Below, one piece after another: positions 18,096-26,235 of a stretch of 64,000 nt of DNA. The notes below the pieces were generated by a model, which did no database searches, was not told the DNA's origin, and saw only the letters and a list, made by a program, of their open reading frames with translations. The stretch is from positions 124,001-188,000 of the forward strand of contig NZ_ANFM02000012.1 of NCBI RefSeq assembly GCF_000333895.2. Reading direction: 5' to 3'. Every line of letters begins with the position of its first letter. The first letter of the stretch is position 1. Both the position numbers and the translations under genes were made by a program. Source of the DNA: Grimontia indica. Lineage in GTDB: Bacteria > Pseudomonadota > Gammaproteobacteria > Enterobacterales > Vibrionaceae.

Positions 18096-18947
18096 GTGAA
18101 CGCCATTCAGGCGCTGAGCCAAATCGAAGAGCAGCGCGAGTTTGAGTTTACTGATAAGGACTTCAAGTTCATTCAGGACTTTATGCTCAGGGAGACGGGG
18201 ATTTCTCTCTCTGAGCGTAAAACTTCGATGGTCTACGGTAGGTTGGCGCGCAGACTCCGTCGAACCGGGTTGGACAACTTCAAAGATTATTTCTACCGGG
18301 TTGAAAATGATCTTGATGAGCGGGTGGCGTTTATCAACGCCCTCACGACCAATAAAACCCAGTTCTTTCGCGAGAAGCATCACTTTGACTACATAGTGAA
18401 CACCATGGTGCCAGAGTGGCAGCAGCAGAAAAAACGCCGTATCCGGATTTGGTCGGCAGGCTGCTCAACCGGTGAAGAGCCTTATACCATCGCGTCGACA
18501 TTAGCGGCATGCGGCGTATTAACGCCAAATTATGATTGCAAGATTTTAGCGACGGACCTCGACACGCAAGTACTCGAAGTGGCGAGAAACGGGACGTACG
18601 GCATTGAGGCGATGAAGGCCATCCCCGACCTAATGCTTAAACATGGATTCATTCGCGGTAAAGGCAAGAAGCAGGAGCTTTTGAAAGTGAAGCCCTCGTT
18701 GCAACAGGCCATTACGTTCAAGCAATTGAATCTGATGGGGAACTGGCCCCACAAAGGCCCGCTTGATGCCATTTTCTGCCGTAATGTCATGATTTACTTT
18801 GAGAAAGACGTTCAGCAGATGCTGATAGAACGTTATTGGGAAAAGCTCGCCAGCGGCGGCATTTTATTTATCGGTCACTCAGAAAGCATCGGACAGATGG
18901 GAAGCCGGTTTGAGAACCTGGGTCAAACCATGTTTCGCAAACCCTGA
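18096..18947 (+). CDS. cheR: Chemoreceptor methyltransferase CheR
   Basis: Methylates receptor glutamates using S-adenosylmethionine. 283 residues: an N-terminal helical domain (FKFIQDFMLRETGISL), then the SAM-binding fold with IWSAGCSTGEEPYTIA and ATDLDT, and FCRNVMIYF late in the protein. The start is GTG, two bases after the receptor stop; its GGGAGG ribosome site lies inside the receptor's last codons, implying translational coupling. The neighbouring receptor's DWEEF tail is the expected docking site for its beta subdomain. Confidence 0.95.
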   Translation: MNAIQALSQIEEQREFEFTDKDFKFIQDFMLRETGISLSERKTSMVYGRLARRLRRTGLDNFKDYFYRVENDLDERVAFINALTTNKTQFFREKHHFDYIVNTMVPEWQQQKKRRIRIWSAGCSTGEEPYTIASTLAACGVLTPNYDCKILATDLDTQVLEVARNGTYGIEAMKAIPDLMLKHGFIRGKGKKQELLKVKPSLQQAITFKQLNLMGNWPHKGPLDAIFCRNVMIYFEKDVQQMLIERYWEKLASGGILFIGHSESIGQMGSRFENLGQTMFRKP

Positions 18948-18989
18948 CTTCAAGATCCTGAGCAGCATTAACATCGAGTAGAGCTCCCT

Positions 18990-19637
18990 ATGCACAAGAT
19001 TTTGGAGCTTACCGGTTGTCCGATTGGGGCAGGGGCGAGGCGTTTTTATCACCCCGGTAAGCAAATGATGATGGTAAAGATTCAGCCCGGGGAAGTGTAT
19101 GTCACGACCGAGCGTGAATTGATCTCGACCGGGCTGGGATCCTGCATCTCTGCGTGTGTGTGGGATCCCTTCATCGAACTTGGTGGAATGAATCACTTTA
19201 TGTTGCCGTTTGGAGATGCCGACAATATTGAGGGATGGGATCCGACTCAATGGCGCTCCAATGCTGCGCGATATGGCAACTATGCCATGGAGCTTTTGAT
19301 AAACACCTTGATCCAGCAGGGCGCTGTTAAAAGCCGACTGCGGGTAAAGCTCTTTGGCGGTGGCATGGTAATGGGGACGGGCAAGCAAGCCAATGTGGGT
19401 GAGAAGAACATTGAGTTCATCCGAAATTATGTGAAAAACGAAGGTCTGAATCTGGCAGGAGAGGATTTGGGCAGCGAGTTTCCACGAAAGGTGGTTTTCG
19501 ATCCGATCACGGGAAAAGCCTGGGTCAAAAAACTGCGTGGATATCGTGCAGAGGTAGAAGCAGAAGAGATCAGCTATAAACGTCGCCTGGTCAATGAGGC
19601 GAAACGAGATGATGACGACAGTGCGGAGCTTTTCTAA
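18990..19637 (+). CDS. cheD: Receptor glutamine deamidase CheD
   Basis: Converts receptor glutamines to glutamates, tuning array activity. The catalytic cysteine and histidine are visible as [12 protein letters not shown] (C52) and GGMNHFMLP (H69), with KLFGGGMVM and GEKNIEF downstream, at the positions known for this family. At 215 residues it is slightly long; the extra C-terminus is acidic ([11 protein letters not shown]) and ends like the second receptor (DIELF). The stop overlaps the cheB ATG (TAATG). Presence of cheD is a mark of clusters outside the simple E. coli type. Confidence 0.94.
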   Translation: MHKILELTGCPIGAGARRFYHPGKQMMMVKIQPGEVYVTTERELISTGLGSCISACVWDPFIELGGMNHFMLPFGDADNIEGWDPTQWRSNAARYGNYAMELLINTLIQQGAVKSRLRVKLFGGGMVMGTGKQANVGEKNIEFIRNYVKNEGLNLAGEDLGSEFPRKVVFDPITGKAWVKKLRGYRAEVEAEEISYKRRLVNEAKRDDDDSAELF

Positions 19638-20680
19638 TGGGAAAAAAAGTACATAGAGTACTGATTGTCGATGACTCTGCCGTATTTAGAGCATTGCTCA
19701 GTGAAATTATCGATTCAGATCCTCAACTTGAGGTGGTGGGTTCCGCGGTTGACCCTTATGAAGCGCGGGAAAAAATCAAAAAACTCAAACCAGATGTGAT
19801 CACCTTGGACATTGAAATGCCCAAGATGGATGGCGTGCAATTTTTGCGTAACCTGATGCGTCTTCATCCTATGCCGGTAGTGATGATATCCACACTGACC
19901 CAACATGGAGCAGATGCCACGCTGGCAGCGCTTGATTTGGGAGCAGTGGATTATTTTCCCAAACCGACAGAAAACGTGGCCGCAGAGATGGGTAACTACC
20001 GTCAACTGGTCATTGAGAAAGTGAAAATGGCGGCAACGGCTAACATTGCTGGCGCCACACACCGCAACCAAGGACAGATCAGTGTTTCTGGCCGCCAACT
20101 CGATTCAGACTTCGACATTATTGCTATTGGTGCTTCAACAGGCGGGACAGAAGCTATCCGGCATGTTCTGGAAGCTTTGCCCGAAATGATGCCGCCGATT
20201 GTTATCACCCAGCACATCAAAGCGCTGTTCAGTAAATCTTTTGCCGAGCGGCTTAACCGTGCCTCCAAGCTCCATGTTGAAGAACTTTCCTCTGATAAAG
20301 CGCCGCTTGTAAACGGGCGGGTGTATGTCGCACCCGGTGATTTTCACATGCAGGTCGTTAAACGCTCTGGTCGCTACTACTGTGTGAGAAGTGACGGTGA
20401 GCCAGTGCAACGCCATAAGCCGTCTGTTGATGTGATGTTTTCCTCTGTGGCGGAAGCAGCAGGTAGCCGCGCGCTGTCGATTCTGCTTACAGGCATGGGC
20501 AAAGATGGCGCTCAGGGCATGTTGGAAATGCGACATGCCGGTGCGGTGACTGTTGCGCAGGATGAAAAGAGCTCAGTGGTTTGGGGCATGCCAAAGGCAG
20601 CAGTAGAAATAGAAGCAGCACAACAAGTGCTGCCTTTAGAAAAAGTCGCGACTTACCTAGTAGGCAAAGTATATGGGTAA
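19637..20680 (+). CDS. cheB: Receptor methylesterase/response regulator CheB
   Basis: Removes receptor methyl groups when phosphorylated by CheA. A 347-residue protein: receiver domain with DD pocket and D58 ([12 protein letters not shown]), linker, then the methylesterase with the catalytic triad motifs [11 protein letters not shown] (Ser), [17 protein letters not shown] (His) and MGKDGAQGM (Asp). It has the normal family length and intact motifs. It overlaps cheD by one base at the start and the next receptor by 8 bases at the end. Confidence 0.96.
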   Translation: MGKKVHRVLIVDDSAVFRALLSEIIDSDPQLEVVGSAVDPYEAREKIKKLKPDVITLDIEMPKMDGVQFLRNLMRLHPMPVVMISTLTQHGADATLAALDLGAVDYFPKPTENVAAEMGNYRQLVIEKVKMAATANIAGATHRNQGQISVSGRQLDSDFDIIAIGASTGGTEAIRHVLEALPEMMPPIVITQHIKALFSKSFAERLNRASKLHVEELSSDKAPLVNGRVYVAPGDFHMQVVKRSGRYYCVRSDGEPVQRHKPSVDVMFSSVAEAAGSRALSILLTGMGKDGAQGMLEMRHAGAVTVAQDEKSSVVWGMPKAAVEIEAAQQVLPLEKVATYLVGKVYG

Positions 20681-21845
20681 ACAAAGTGTGAGATGGTTCA
20701 TCGCATTATTGGGCATTGCAGCGGGTTGTTATCCGCTGGTCATTGCACAAACACCGTTAACGATATCTGCAGCGGTCATTGTGTCTTTGGCTGTGTTGTT
20801 GTTGGTCAAACAAGATGGGAAGGTGGAGCACGTTGAGGCAGAGTATACCGTTGAGGTGCCGCAGGATGACAATAGTGTCTCCTATGAATCAACGGCTATT
20901 CTGCGCAAGATTCACAGCATCCTTAACATTGAATTGATCCCGATTCGGGAGCAACTCGACAGGCAGCAGGAAGTGATTAACGACTCTGTGCACAACCTGA
21001 ACTCGAGCTTCTTTGGTATGGAGCGTGCGGTAGGGGAGCAATCGACTCTGGCAAAACACATGGTGACAGATCTGCTGAACAATCAGGAAAGTGAATTCAA
21101 CCTAGCCAAAGTGTTGCCTGAAACCGAGCAGGCCATCGATCAGTATATTGATCTTTTGGTGCAGGTATCAGAGAAGTCCATTACGGCGATTCACTGCATT
21201 CATGACATGTCGGAAAAACTGCAAGCGGTGTTTGGTCTTCTTGATCAGGTGCAGGCGATGTCTGACCAAACCAATCTGTTGGCGTTGAATGCGGCGATTG
21301 AGGCAGCCCGTGCAGGTGAATTGGGCAGAGGCTTTGGTGTTGTGGCGGCAGAGGTTCGCGATTTGGCAAACCGTGCAACGTCACTCAACAGTCAAATCCA
21401 CCGTGACATCAACCTTGCGCAAGACACGGTGAAACAGACCAGCGCAATTGTGGGTGAGATTGCCACTCTTGATATGACGACATCAATTGAATCTAAAACA
21501 CGCATTGAATCCCTCTTAAAAGGGGTTCAGGAAGTCAATCATCAGGTCACGCTGGAGATTGGCAAGATGACTGAGCAGGGGGATGCGGTGCGTGCTGAAG
21601 TATCGAAGAGTATTCAGGGCCTGCAGTTCGCGGACATCGTGTCACAGCAGGGTCAACACGTATTGAACAACCTCCACATTCTGGAAGACCTGAACGCCCT
21701 CATCATGGCGAGCTTGGAGTCTGGCAATGTGGATTGGGTCGCGCTGCACCAAGCAGTCGACGATATCGAAGAAATGGCTGGCTCAGCGGAGCGAGCACCG
21801 GCAAAACAAATGTCTGCAGATGAAGGCGACATCGAATTGTTTTAG
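20673..21845 (+). CDS. Short membrane-anchored chemoreceptor without sensor domain
   Basis: A 390-residue methyl-accepting signalling protein. Two adjacent hydrophobic helices (about 8-26 and 29-46) form a membrane hairpin with almost no periplasmic loop, followed by a coiled coil and the receptor tip [25 protein letters not shown]. There is no ligand-binding domain or clear HAMP, so it may sense membrane or cytoplasmic state, or act as a structural partner. It ends DEGDIELF. Its ATG lies inside the cheB end (8-base overlap). By position it corresponds to V. cholerae VCA1088 as I recall that cluster. Confidence 0.88.
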   Translation: MGKQSVRWFIALLGIAAGCYPLVIAQTPLTISAAVIVSLAVLLLVKQDGKVEHVEAEYTVEVPQDDNSVSYESTAILRKIHSILNIELIPIREQLDRQQEVINDSVHNLNSSFFGMERAVGEQSTLAKHMVTDLLNNQESEFNLAKVLPETEQAIDQYIDLLVQVSEKSITAIHCIHDMSEKLQAVFGLLDQVQAMSDQTNLLALNAAIEAARAGELGRGFGVVAAEVRDLANRATSLNSQIHRDINLAQDTVKQTSAIVGEIATLDMTTSIESKTRIESLLKGVQEVNHQVTLEIGKMTEQGDAVRAEVSKSIQGLQFADIVSQQGQHVLNNLHILEDLNALIMASLESGNVDWVALHQAVDDIEEMAGSAERAPAKQMSADEGDIELF

Positions 21846-21853
21846 GAGACACT

Positions 21854-22153
21854 ATGGCCATCAGTCGTGAAGAAAAAAATGACGGCAAGTCAGTCGTAAT
21901 CCATGTTAACGGGCAATTTGACTTCAGCGTTGTACAGGAGTTTCGGGATGCCTACACCGATTGTCAGGGCAAGGATATCGTGGTCGATTTTCGCGGTACC
22001 GAATACATTGACAGTGCGGGACTTGGCATGCTGCTGAATATGCAAAGCTTCCTCAATAAAAAGGAAGGCGATATCCGCCTGATCAACACCATGCCACAGA
22101 TAAAACGTGTGTTGGTGATCGCCCGTTTCGAAAAGAAATTTATCATCGAGTAA
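21854..22153 (+). CDS. STAS-domain anti-sigma-factor antagonist (phosphorylatable type)
   Basis: A 99-residue STAS protein of the SpoIIAA/RsbV type. The switch motif YIDSAGLGMLLNM is intact with S54 in the D-S-x-G-L-G position, where such proteins are phosphorylated by a HATPase kinase and dephosphorylated by a PP2C phosphatase. Both activities are predicted for the next gene, 21 bases downstream. Known analogues of this pairing include P. aeruginosa HsbA/HsbR and Shewanella CrsA/CrsR. It starts 8 bases after the receptor with AGGAG upstream. Confidence 0.92.
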   Translation: MAISREEKNDGKSVVIHVNGQFDFSVVQEFRDAYTDCQGKDIVVDFRGTEYIDSAGLGMLLNMQSFLNKKEGDIRLINTMPQIKRVLVIARFEKKFIIE

Positions 22154-22174
22154 TTCGATTTTCGGAGGTGGCGG

Positions 22175-23866
22175 GTGAAAGCGTTAATTGTTGAAGACGA
22201 AGTCTCGCTGCAATGCTTCCTTGAGCACGTACTCAAGGATGAATTTGAAGAGTTGCTGATCGCGGATAACGGTCAGATGGCATTGGATATGCTGGAGTCG
22301 CTCGACGAGCTGCCCAATCTGGTCATTATGGATGTTCTGATGCCCGTGATGGATGGGTTTGAAGCGGCCAAGCAAATCCGCATGCGTCACAAATCCCAGT
22401 ACTTGCCGATTGTGTTTTTGACCGGGATTACGGATAACGATGCTTTTAACCGTTGTATGACGCTGGGGGATGACTTCCTAACCAAGCCGGTCAGCCGCAC
22501 TACCATTGTGGCCAAAGTTCGCGCCCACTGCCGTAACATTCGTTTGTATAACGAGGTTTCTGAACAGCGTGACAAGCTCAAGCATTTTCAGGCGCATACC
22601 CTGTATGAGCACACCATGGCGGAAACCATCTTCAGTAACCTGATGCAGGCCTGTTATCAGGAAGCGGAAGGGGTTGAGTTTTATACCAGCTCGTTCACCA
22701 ACTTCAACGGTGATGTTGTGCTGGTCACGCCAAGACCTCAGGGTGGCATTTATGCCATGCTCGCGGATGCGACCGGCCATGGCCTACCTGCCGCTATTTC
22801 GACTATTCCTGCCACCAAGGCGTTTTTTGCCATGACTAAACACGGTTTCGCTCTGGGCGACATCGTGAAAGAAATGAATGAAACGCTTAAAAAGTTTCTT
22901 CCTCCCGGCATGCTGGTCGCTGCCAATTTGCTCGAAGTGTCTGCCAATGGGCTCGAGGTGAATTGGTGGGGCGGGGGAATGCCGGACGGCTACCTGCTCG
23001 ATAAACATGGTGACATCAAGGCAAGACTGCCGTCTGCGCATATGGCGCTGGGGGCGATGGACTCTGATGAGTTTGAAGCCAATCTCGTTGCGCTGCGTTT
23101 GGATGAAGGGGACAAGCTGTTTTTCTTCACTGATGGTGTCATCGAAGCGCGCGATGCTGACGGTAGAGAGCTGGGCGAAGAAGGACTGGAAGCGATTTTT
23201 TCAGACAACATGCCAAGCATCATCGACGTCACGCGCGACCATGTGGGCAATTTCACCAAAGGTGGTGGTGTCGGGGATGATATGTCGATGCTTGAAATGA
23301 CAGCCCCTATTTTTAGTCGCGTTGAATTGCAGCCAGGCGACCCGGACTTTTACGACAGACGCTCTCCCGCTCAGCTAACGGTTTACTTTGGTGCCAATGA
23401 GCTTAGAAAGGTCAATCTGGTGGGAGAAATCCGTCGCATGCTCAAAGGCACGCTGGGAAGCAATATCGATCTGGATTTGATGTGTACCATCATGTCGGAG
23501 CTTGCCAATAATGCGTTGGAACATGGCCTGCTGAAACTGGCCTCTGATTTGAAAGTCGATGATGAAGGTTTTCTGGATTACTACATCGAGCGTCAGTCCC
23601 GTCTTGATGCGTTAGACAGCTTCGCTTTTATGGAAGTGGGGATTTCGTTTAATCCGGTTAAGCGTGAACTTACCTTTTACGTCTCGCACAACGGGGAAGG
23701 CTTCTATTACGAAGAAAGTGACAGCACACTCGAAGACTCAGTCGCCCGATGCGGCCGGGGAATAGCCTTGGTCACAGAGCTGTGCGAAGACTTTTCCTAT
23801 CTTGATGAAGGACGCACCGCGCGTGGCACATTCCGCTTATCAGCGGGCATGGAATACAACGCTTAA
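22175..23866 (+). CDS. Receiver-PP2C phosphatase-HATPase fusion (partner-switch regulator)
   Basis: A 563-residue fusion with a GTG start after GGAGG. The receiver (1-122) has D53 (VIMDVLMPVMDG) and K104. The PP2C/SpoIIE phosphatase (about 150-378) has DATGHGLPAA (D198) and GVGDDMSM (D368-369). The HATPase (about 395-560) has the N box SELANNALEHG and the G2-like RCGRGIALV, but its G1 box reads SHNGEGF, with histidine 505 where the ATP-contacting aspartate usually sits. The layout matches HsbR/CrsR-type proteins that set the phosphorylation of a STAS partner and so release a sigma factor or other target. CheA or another kinase could phosphorylate D53. Confidence 0.92.
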   Translation: MKALIVEDEVSLQCFLEHVLKDEFEELLIADNGQMALDMLESLDELPNLVIMDVLMPVMDGFEAAKQIRMRHKSQYLPIVFLTGITDNDAFNRCMTLGDDFLTKPVSRTTIVAKVRAHCRNIRLYNEVSEQRDKLKHFQAHTLYEHTMAETIFSNLMQACYQEAEGVEFYTSSFTNFNGDVVLVTPRPQGGIYAMLADATGHGLPAAISTIPATKAFFAMTKHGFALGDIVKEMNETLKKFLPPGMLVAANLLEVSANGLEVNWWGGGMPDGYLLDKHGDIKARLPSAHMALGAMDSDEFEANLVALRLDEGDKLFFFTDGVIEARDADGRELGEEGLEAIFSDNMPSIIDVTRDHVGNFTKGGGVGDDMSMLEMTAPIFSRVELQPGDPDFYDRRSPAQLTVYFGANELRKVNLVGEIRRMLKGTLGSNIDLDLMCTIMSELANNALEHGLLKLASDLKVDDEGFLDYYIERQSRLDALDSFAFMEVGISFNPVKRELTFYVSHNGEGFYYEESDSTLEDSVARCGRGIALVTELCEDFSYLDEGRTARGTFRLSAGMEYNA

Positions 23867-23893
23867 ACGTCAGAAGGGTAAAACTGAGACGAT

Positions 23894-23924
23894 AAAGCCT
23901 GCTATCACAAGCAGGCTTTCTTAT
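23894..23924 (+). terminator. Terminator of the chemosensory operon
   Basis: A perfect stem AAAGCCTGC / GCAGGCTTT with an 8-base loop, followed by CTTATT, lies 27 bases after the last gene. The T tail is short. Confidence 0.7.
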
Positions 23925-24015
23925 TGGTGCAGTCTTTCGTCAGTGACATTTCGCCAATGTACAGACGAAAAAAAGCCAGTCTTTCGTCGGGGACGCCTAG
24001 TCTAGGTTTCTTAAG

Positions 24016-24043
24016 TGGCTCCCCCCGCTGGACTTGAACCGGG
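24016..24043 (-). pseudogene. Truncated tRNA-Asn remnant
   Basis: About 28 bases match the 3' end of the intact tRNA-Asn at 24141 (CCA, acceptor 3' strand, T-stem and part of the T loop) with one difference in the acceptor. The anticodon and D arms are missing, so it cannot be functional. Confidence 0.75.
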
Positions 24044-24102
24044 CCGCGCAGGTGGGGCGGCCTTCCGTCAGCGGCATATTGGCGCAACGCGCCAACGTAT
24101 AG

Positions 24103-24134
24103 ACGAAAAAAAGCCCAGTCTTTCGACTAGGCTT
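24103..24134 (-). terminator. Terminator of the second tRNA array
   Basis: Read on the minus strand, the arms AAGCCTAGTC / GACTGGGCTT close around GAAA with one mismatch and are followed by seven T. It lies 7 bases past the tRNA-Asn CCA. Confidence 0.8.
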
Positions 24135-24140
24135 CTTAAG

Positions 24141-24216
24141 TGGCTCCCCCTGCTGGACTTGAACCAGCGACATACGGATTAACAGTCCGCCGTTCTACCG
24201 ACTGAACTAAGGGGGA
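24141..24216 (-). tRNA. tRNA-Asn (anticodon GTT)
   Basis: 76 bases with CCA. The acceptor TCCCCCT pairs with AGGGGGA, the anticodon loop CTGTTAA gives GTT and the T arm is CTGG-TTCAAGT-CCAG. It is the last tRNA of the array. Confidence 0.97.
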
Positions 24217-24263
24217 ATTGTATGTTGTTGATAAGTTACCTTATCAAACACCATTTTTAATAA

Positions 24264-24339
24264 TGGTGCCTCGAGGCGGAATCGAACCACCGACACGGGG
24301 ATTTTCAATCCCCTGCTCTACCAACTGAGCTATCGAGGC
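24264..24339 (-). tRNA. tRNA-Phe (anticodon GAA), copy 2
   Basis: 76 bases with CCA and anticodon GAA. It matches the other two tRNA-Phe genes except for TTGGTAGAG instead of TCGGTAGAG in the D loop. Confidence 0.97.
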
Positions 24340-24373
24340 AATGATGTAAGCGCAAGACTCTACATCAAAAAAG

Positions 24374-24449
<76 letters not shown>

Positions 24450-24499
24450 ACACAAACCGTGGAAACGTTGCTGATGTATCTGCACCATTTCACTGAATA

Positions 24500-24575
24500 T
24501 GGTGCCTCGAGGCGGAATCGAACCACCGACACGGGGATTTTCAATCCCCTGCTCTACCGACTGAGCTATCGAGGC
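24500..24575 (-). tRNA. tRNA-Phe (anticodon GAA), copy 3
   Basis: 76 bases with CCA, identical to 11500-11575. It is the first gene of the four-tRNA array Phe-Thr-Phe-Asn. Confidence 0.97.
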
Positions 24576-24585
24576 AACGAGGTGC

Positions 24586-24614
24586 ATTAAACGGATTTTG
24601 AGGCTTACCGTCAA
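24586..24614 (-). promoter_or_regulatory. Promoter of the second tRNA array
   Basis: TTGACG and TTTAAT are 17 bases apart on the minus strand, at the same distance from tRNA-Phe as in the first array (11586-11614). The discriminator GCACCTCG is moderately GC-rich. Confidence 0.7.
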
Positions 24615-24711
24615 CACCTTTTTTTAAAAAAAACGTCAAATAAGACCGTTTGATGGCTTTTTCACCTGTTTGGTTTAAAAAGCCTCAGCTTTTCCAGTGC
24701 TTCCCGCGTTT

Positions 24712-25848
24712 TTATTGCATAGAACGAAATTCTTTTTGGAACTTAGTGACCTTTTGAAGATAACGTCTCGACTCTGACGACGGGTGTTTATTGGTTAATG
24801 CCCAATACACTTGATTAGGATTTAAGCGGTTTAAATCGTTCATTGCCCGTTTTCGGTCAGAACGGTGGAAGGTTTTCAACACATTACCGGTTCCGCCGTT
24901 ATAGGCAGAGATCATGCTGTAGTGTTTTGACAGCGGATCGCGAACATCTTTCAGGTATCGCGTTTTCAAAATGTAGAAGTACGCGGTACCCGCATCAATA
25001 TTCTTTGCCGGGTCGAAGAGGTATTCCGGCGAAGGCTCACCCGGGCGTTTTTTCACCAGCTTGAAAACATCACGCCCTGCGGTTTTGGGGACGACCTGCA
25101 TCAAACCATAGGCATTAGCCCAGCTGACGGCATAGGGGTTGAAGCTGCTTTCGGTTTTGATGATGGCATATATCAGCTCTTCGGAGATGCCATAGCGACG
25201 TGAAGCGTCACGGATAAGATCGGCATATTGATAGCGACGCTTACTGGAGTGATCTTTCACCATGGGGATTTCGACGTAGAAAACCTTCTGGAATCGCAGT
25301 GATTTGGTTTTGATTTTATTGGCGACCAGATAATCGGCGTAGCGATTGGCACGCCATTCCCAAGCGATCTCTTTGCCATCCTGATCCAAAATTTGACCTT
25401 GCAAGAAAGGTGCGCCGGACAAGGGAACATCTGCGGCAGAATAAAGATCAACCGATGCAGGATCGTTTGGCGTCAAAAGGGTGGTGACAATTGCCTGTTT
25501 GAGATGCTGTTTTGGCTCAGTGGTGGCAACGGTTTCGATGGTGACCAGACCGTTGGCGAAATCGACGCGGGCACGGCTCATGTAGTTGTCGGTGTATTTT
25601 ACGTAATCGCGCTTACCGGAAATGTAGACTTCGTCTTTACCCCAGCGTACCTCAATGTCTCCGCTGAAACCGTTGATCAGTTTATCGAGTGCGGCAAAGT
25701 CTTTTTCAAACTGACCCGGCAGGGGAGCGAGGTTTTTGGCAAAACGGTTGGTGGTTTCATAACTCACCCCAAGTGTCGATTCGACCATTTCCCGGCTGCA
25801 GCCGGAGATGAGCGTTGCCATAAAAAGAAAAGTGAATAAGCGGCGCAA
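24712..25848 (-). CDS. mltC: Membrane-bound lytic murein transglycosylase C (TTG start)
   Basis: An outer-membrane lipoprotein that cleaves peptidoglycan glycan strands. From the TTG at 25848 it is 378 residues with a short signal peptide (LRRLFTFLFMATLISGC) and a lipobox cysteine. An N-terminal MltC domain with YVKYTDNY is followed by the SLT domain: catalytic glutamate in IIKTESSFNPYAVS, then AYGLMQVVPKTAGRDVF and ISAYNGGTGNVL. The frame is open to 25896, but that stretch forms a terminator hairpin, so the TTG is preferred; the ATG at 25878 remains possible. Confidence 0.9.
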   Translation of the reverse strand: MRRLFTFLFMATLISGCSREMVESTLGVSYETTNRFAKNLAPLPGQFEKDFAALDKLINGFSGDIEVRWGKDEVYISGKRDYVKYTDNYMSRARVDFANGLVTIETVATTEPKQHLKQAIVTTLLTPNDPASVDLYSAADVPLSGAPFLQGQILDQDGKEIAWEWRANRYADYLVANKIKTKSLRFQKVFYVEIPMVKDHSSKRRYQYADLIRDASRRYGISEELIYAIIKTESSFNPYAVSWANAYGLMQVVPKTAGRDVFKLVKKRPGEPSPEYLFDPAKNIDAGTAYFYILKTRYLKDVRDPLSKHYSMISAYNGGTGNVLKTFHRSDRKRAMNDLNRLNPNQVYWALTNKHPSSESRRYLQKVTKFQKEFRSMQ

Positions 25849-25863
25849 GATCAGTTCCCGTGT

Positions 25864-25905
25864 AAAAACAAAAAGCATCCCGATTAGCGTAATCAAGATG
25901 CTTTT
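25864..25905 (-). terminator. Terminator between yggX and mltC
   Basis: On the minus strand AAAAGCATC...GATGCTTTT with an inner GATTA/TAATC stem is followed by TGTTTTT. It lies 39 bases after yggX and ends only about 16 bases before the proposed mltC start, so mltC may depend on readthrough. Confidence 0.75.
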
Positions 25906-25943
25906 AAATACAAAGCTATAAGGCAGATTGTGTGCAGAAAGCC

Positions 25944-26216
25944 TTACTCTGAAGGAGGAGTGTAGCCTTCGATCACAGTGTCATGGCCCTCGAACAGGAA
26001 CTTCACCATTTCATCTTCGAGCAGTTTGCGGTGCTCTGGATCCATCATGTTGAGCTTTTTCTCATTGATCAGCATGGTTTGTTTGCTCTGCCACAACGCC
26101 CACGCTTCTTTGGAAATGTTGTCGAAGATGCGCTTACCCAGCTCACCCGGATAAAGTTGAAAATCCAGACCGTCAGCGTCTTTTTTCAGGCGCTGACAAA
26201 ATACAGTGCGGCTCAT
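25944..26216 (-). CDS. yggX: Fe(II)-trafficking / oxidative protection protein YggX
   Basis: A 90-residue cytoplasmic protein linked in E. coli and Salmonella to protecting iron-sulfur clusters from oxidants. The sequence is strongly conserved: [48 protein letters not shown] and EGYTPP at the end. Two ATG codons are adjacent; the second (26216) is chosen because it lies 7 bases after AGGAG and matches the family start. It sits between mutY and mltC as in E. coli; the mutY link fits a shared role in oxidative stress. Confidence 0.96.
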   Translation of the reverse strand: MSRTVFCQRLKKDADGLDFQLYPGELGKRIFDNISKEAWALWQSKQTMLINEKKLNMMDPEHRKLLEDEMVKFLFEGHDTVIEGYTPPSE

Positions 26217-26235
26217 CATTAAGCTCCTAGTTATT

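Larger units (their letters stand above)
23932..24169. repeat. Imperfect tandem duplication of a tRNA-Asn 3' part and its terminator
   Basis: The segments 23932-24041 and 24061-24169 align along their length: a CGTCAG...GCCAA..GTA.AGACG stretch, the A-rich run before the GCC(C)AGTCTTTCG terminator arm, CTTAAG, then tRNA-Asn 3' sequence. The left unit has an insertion and base changes and is followed by a GC-rich spacer instead of the rest of the tRNA. Confidence 0.7.
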
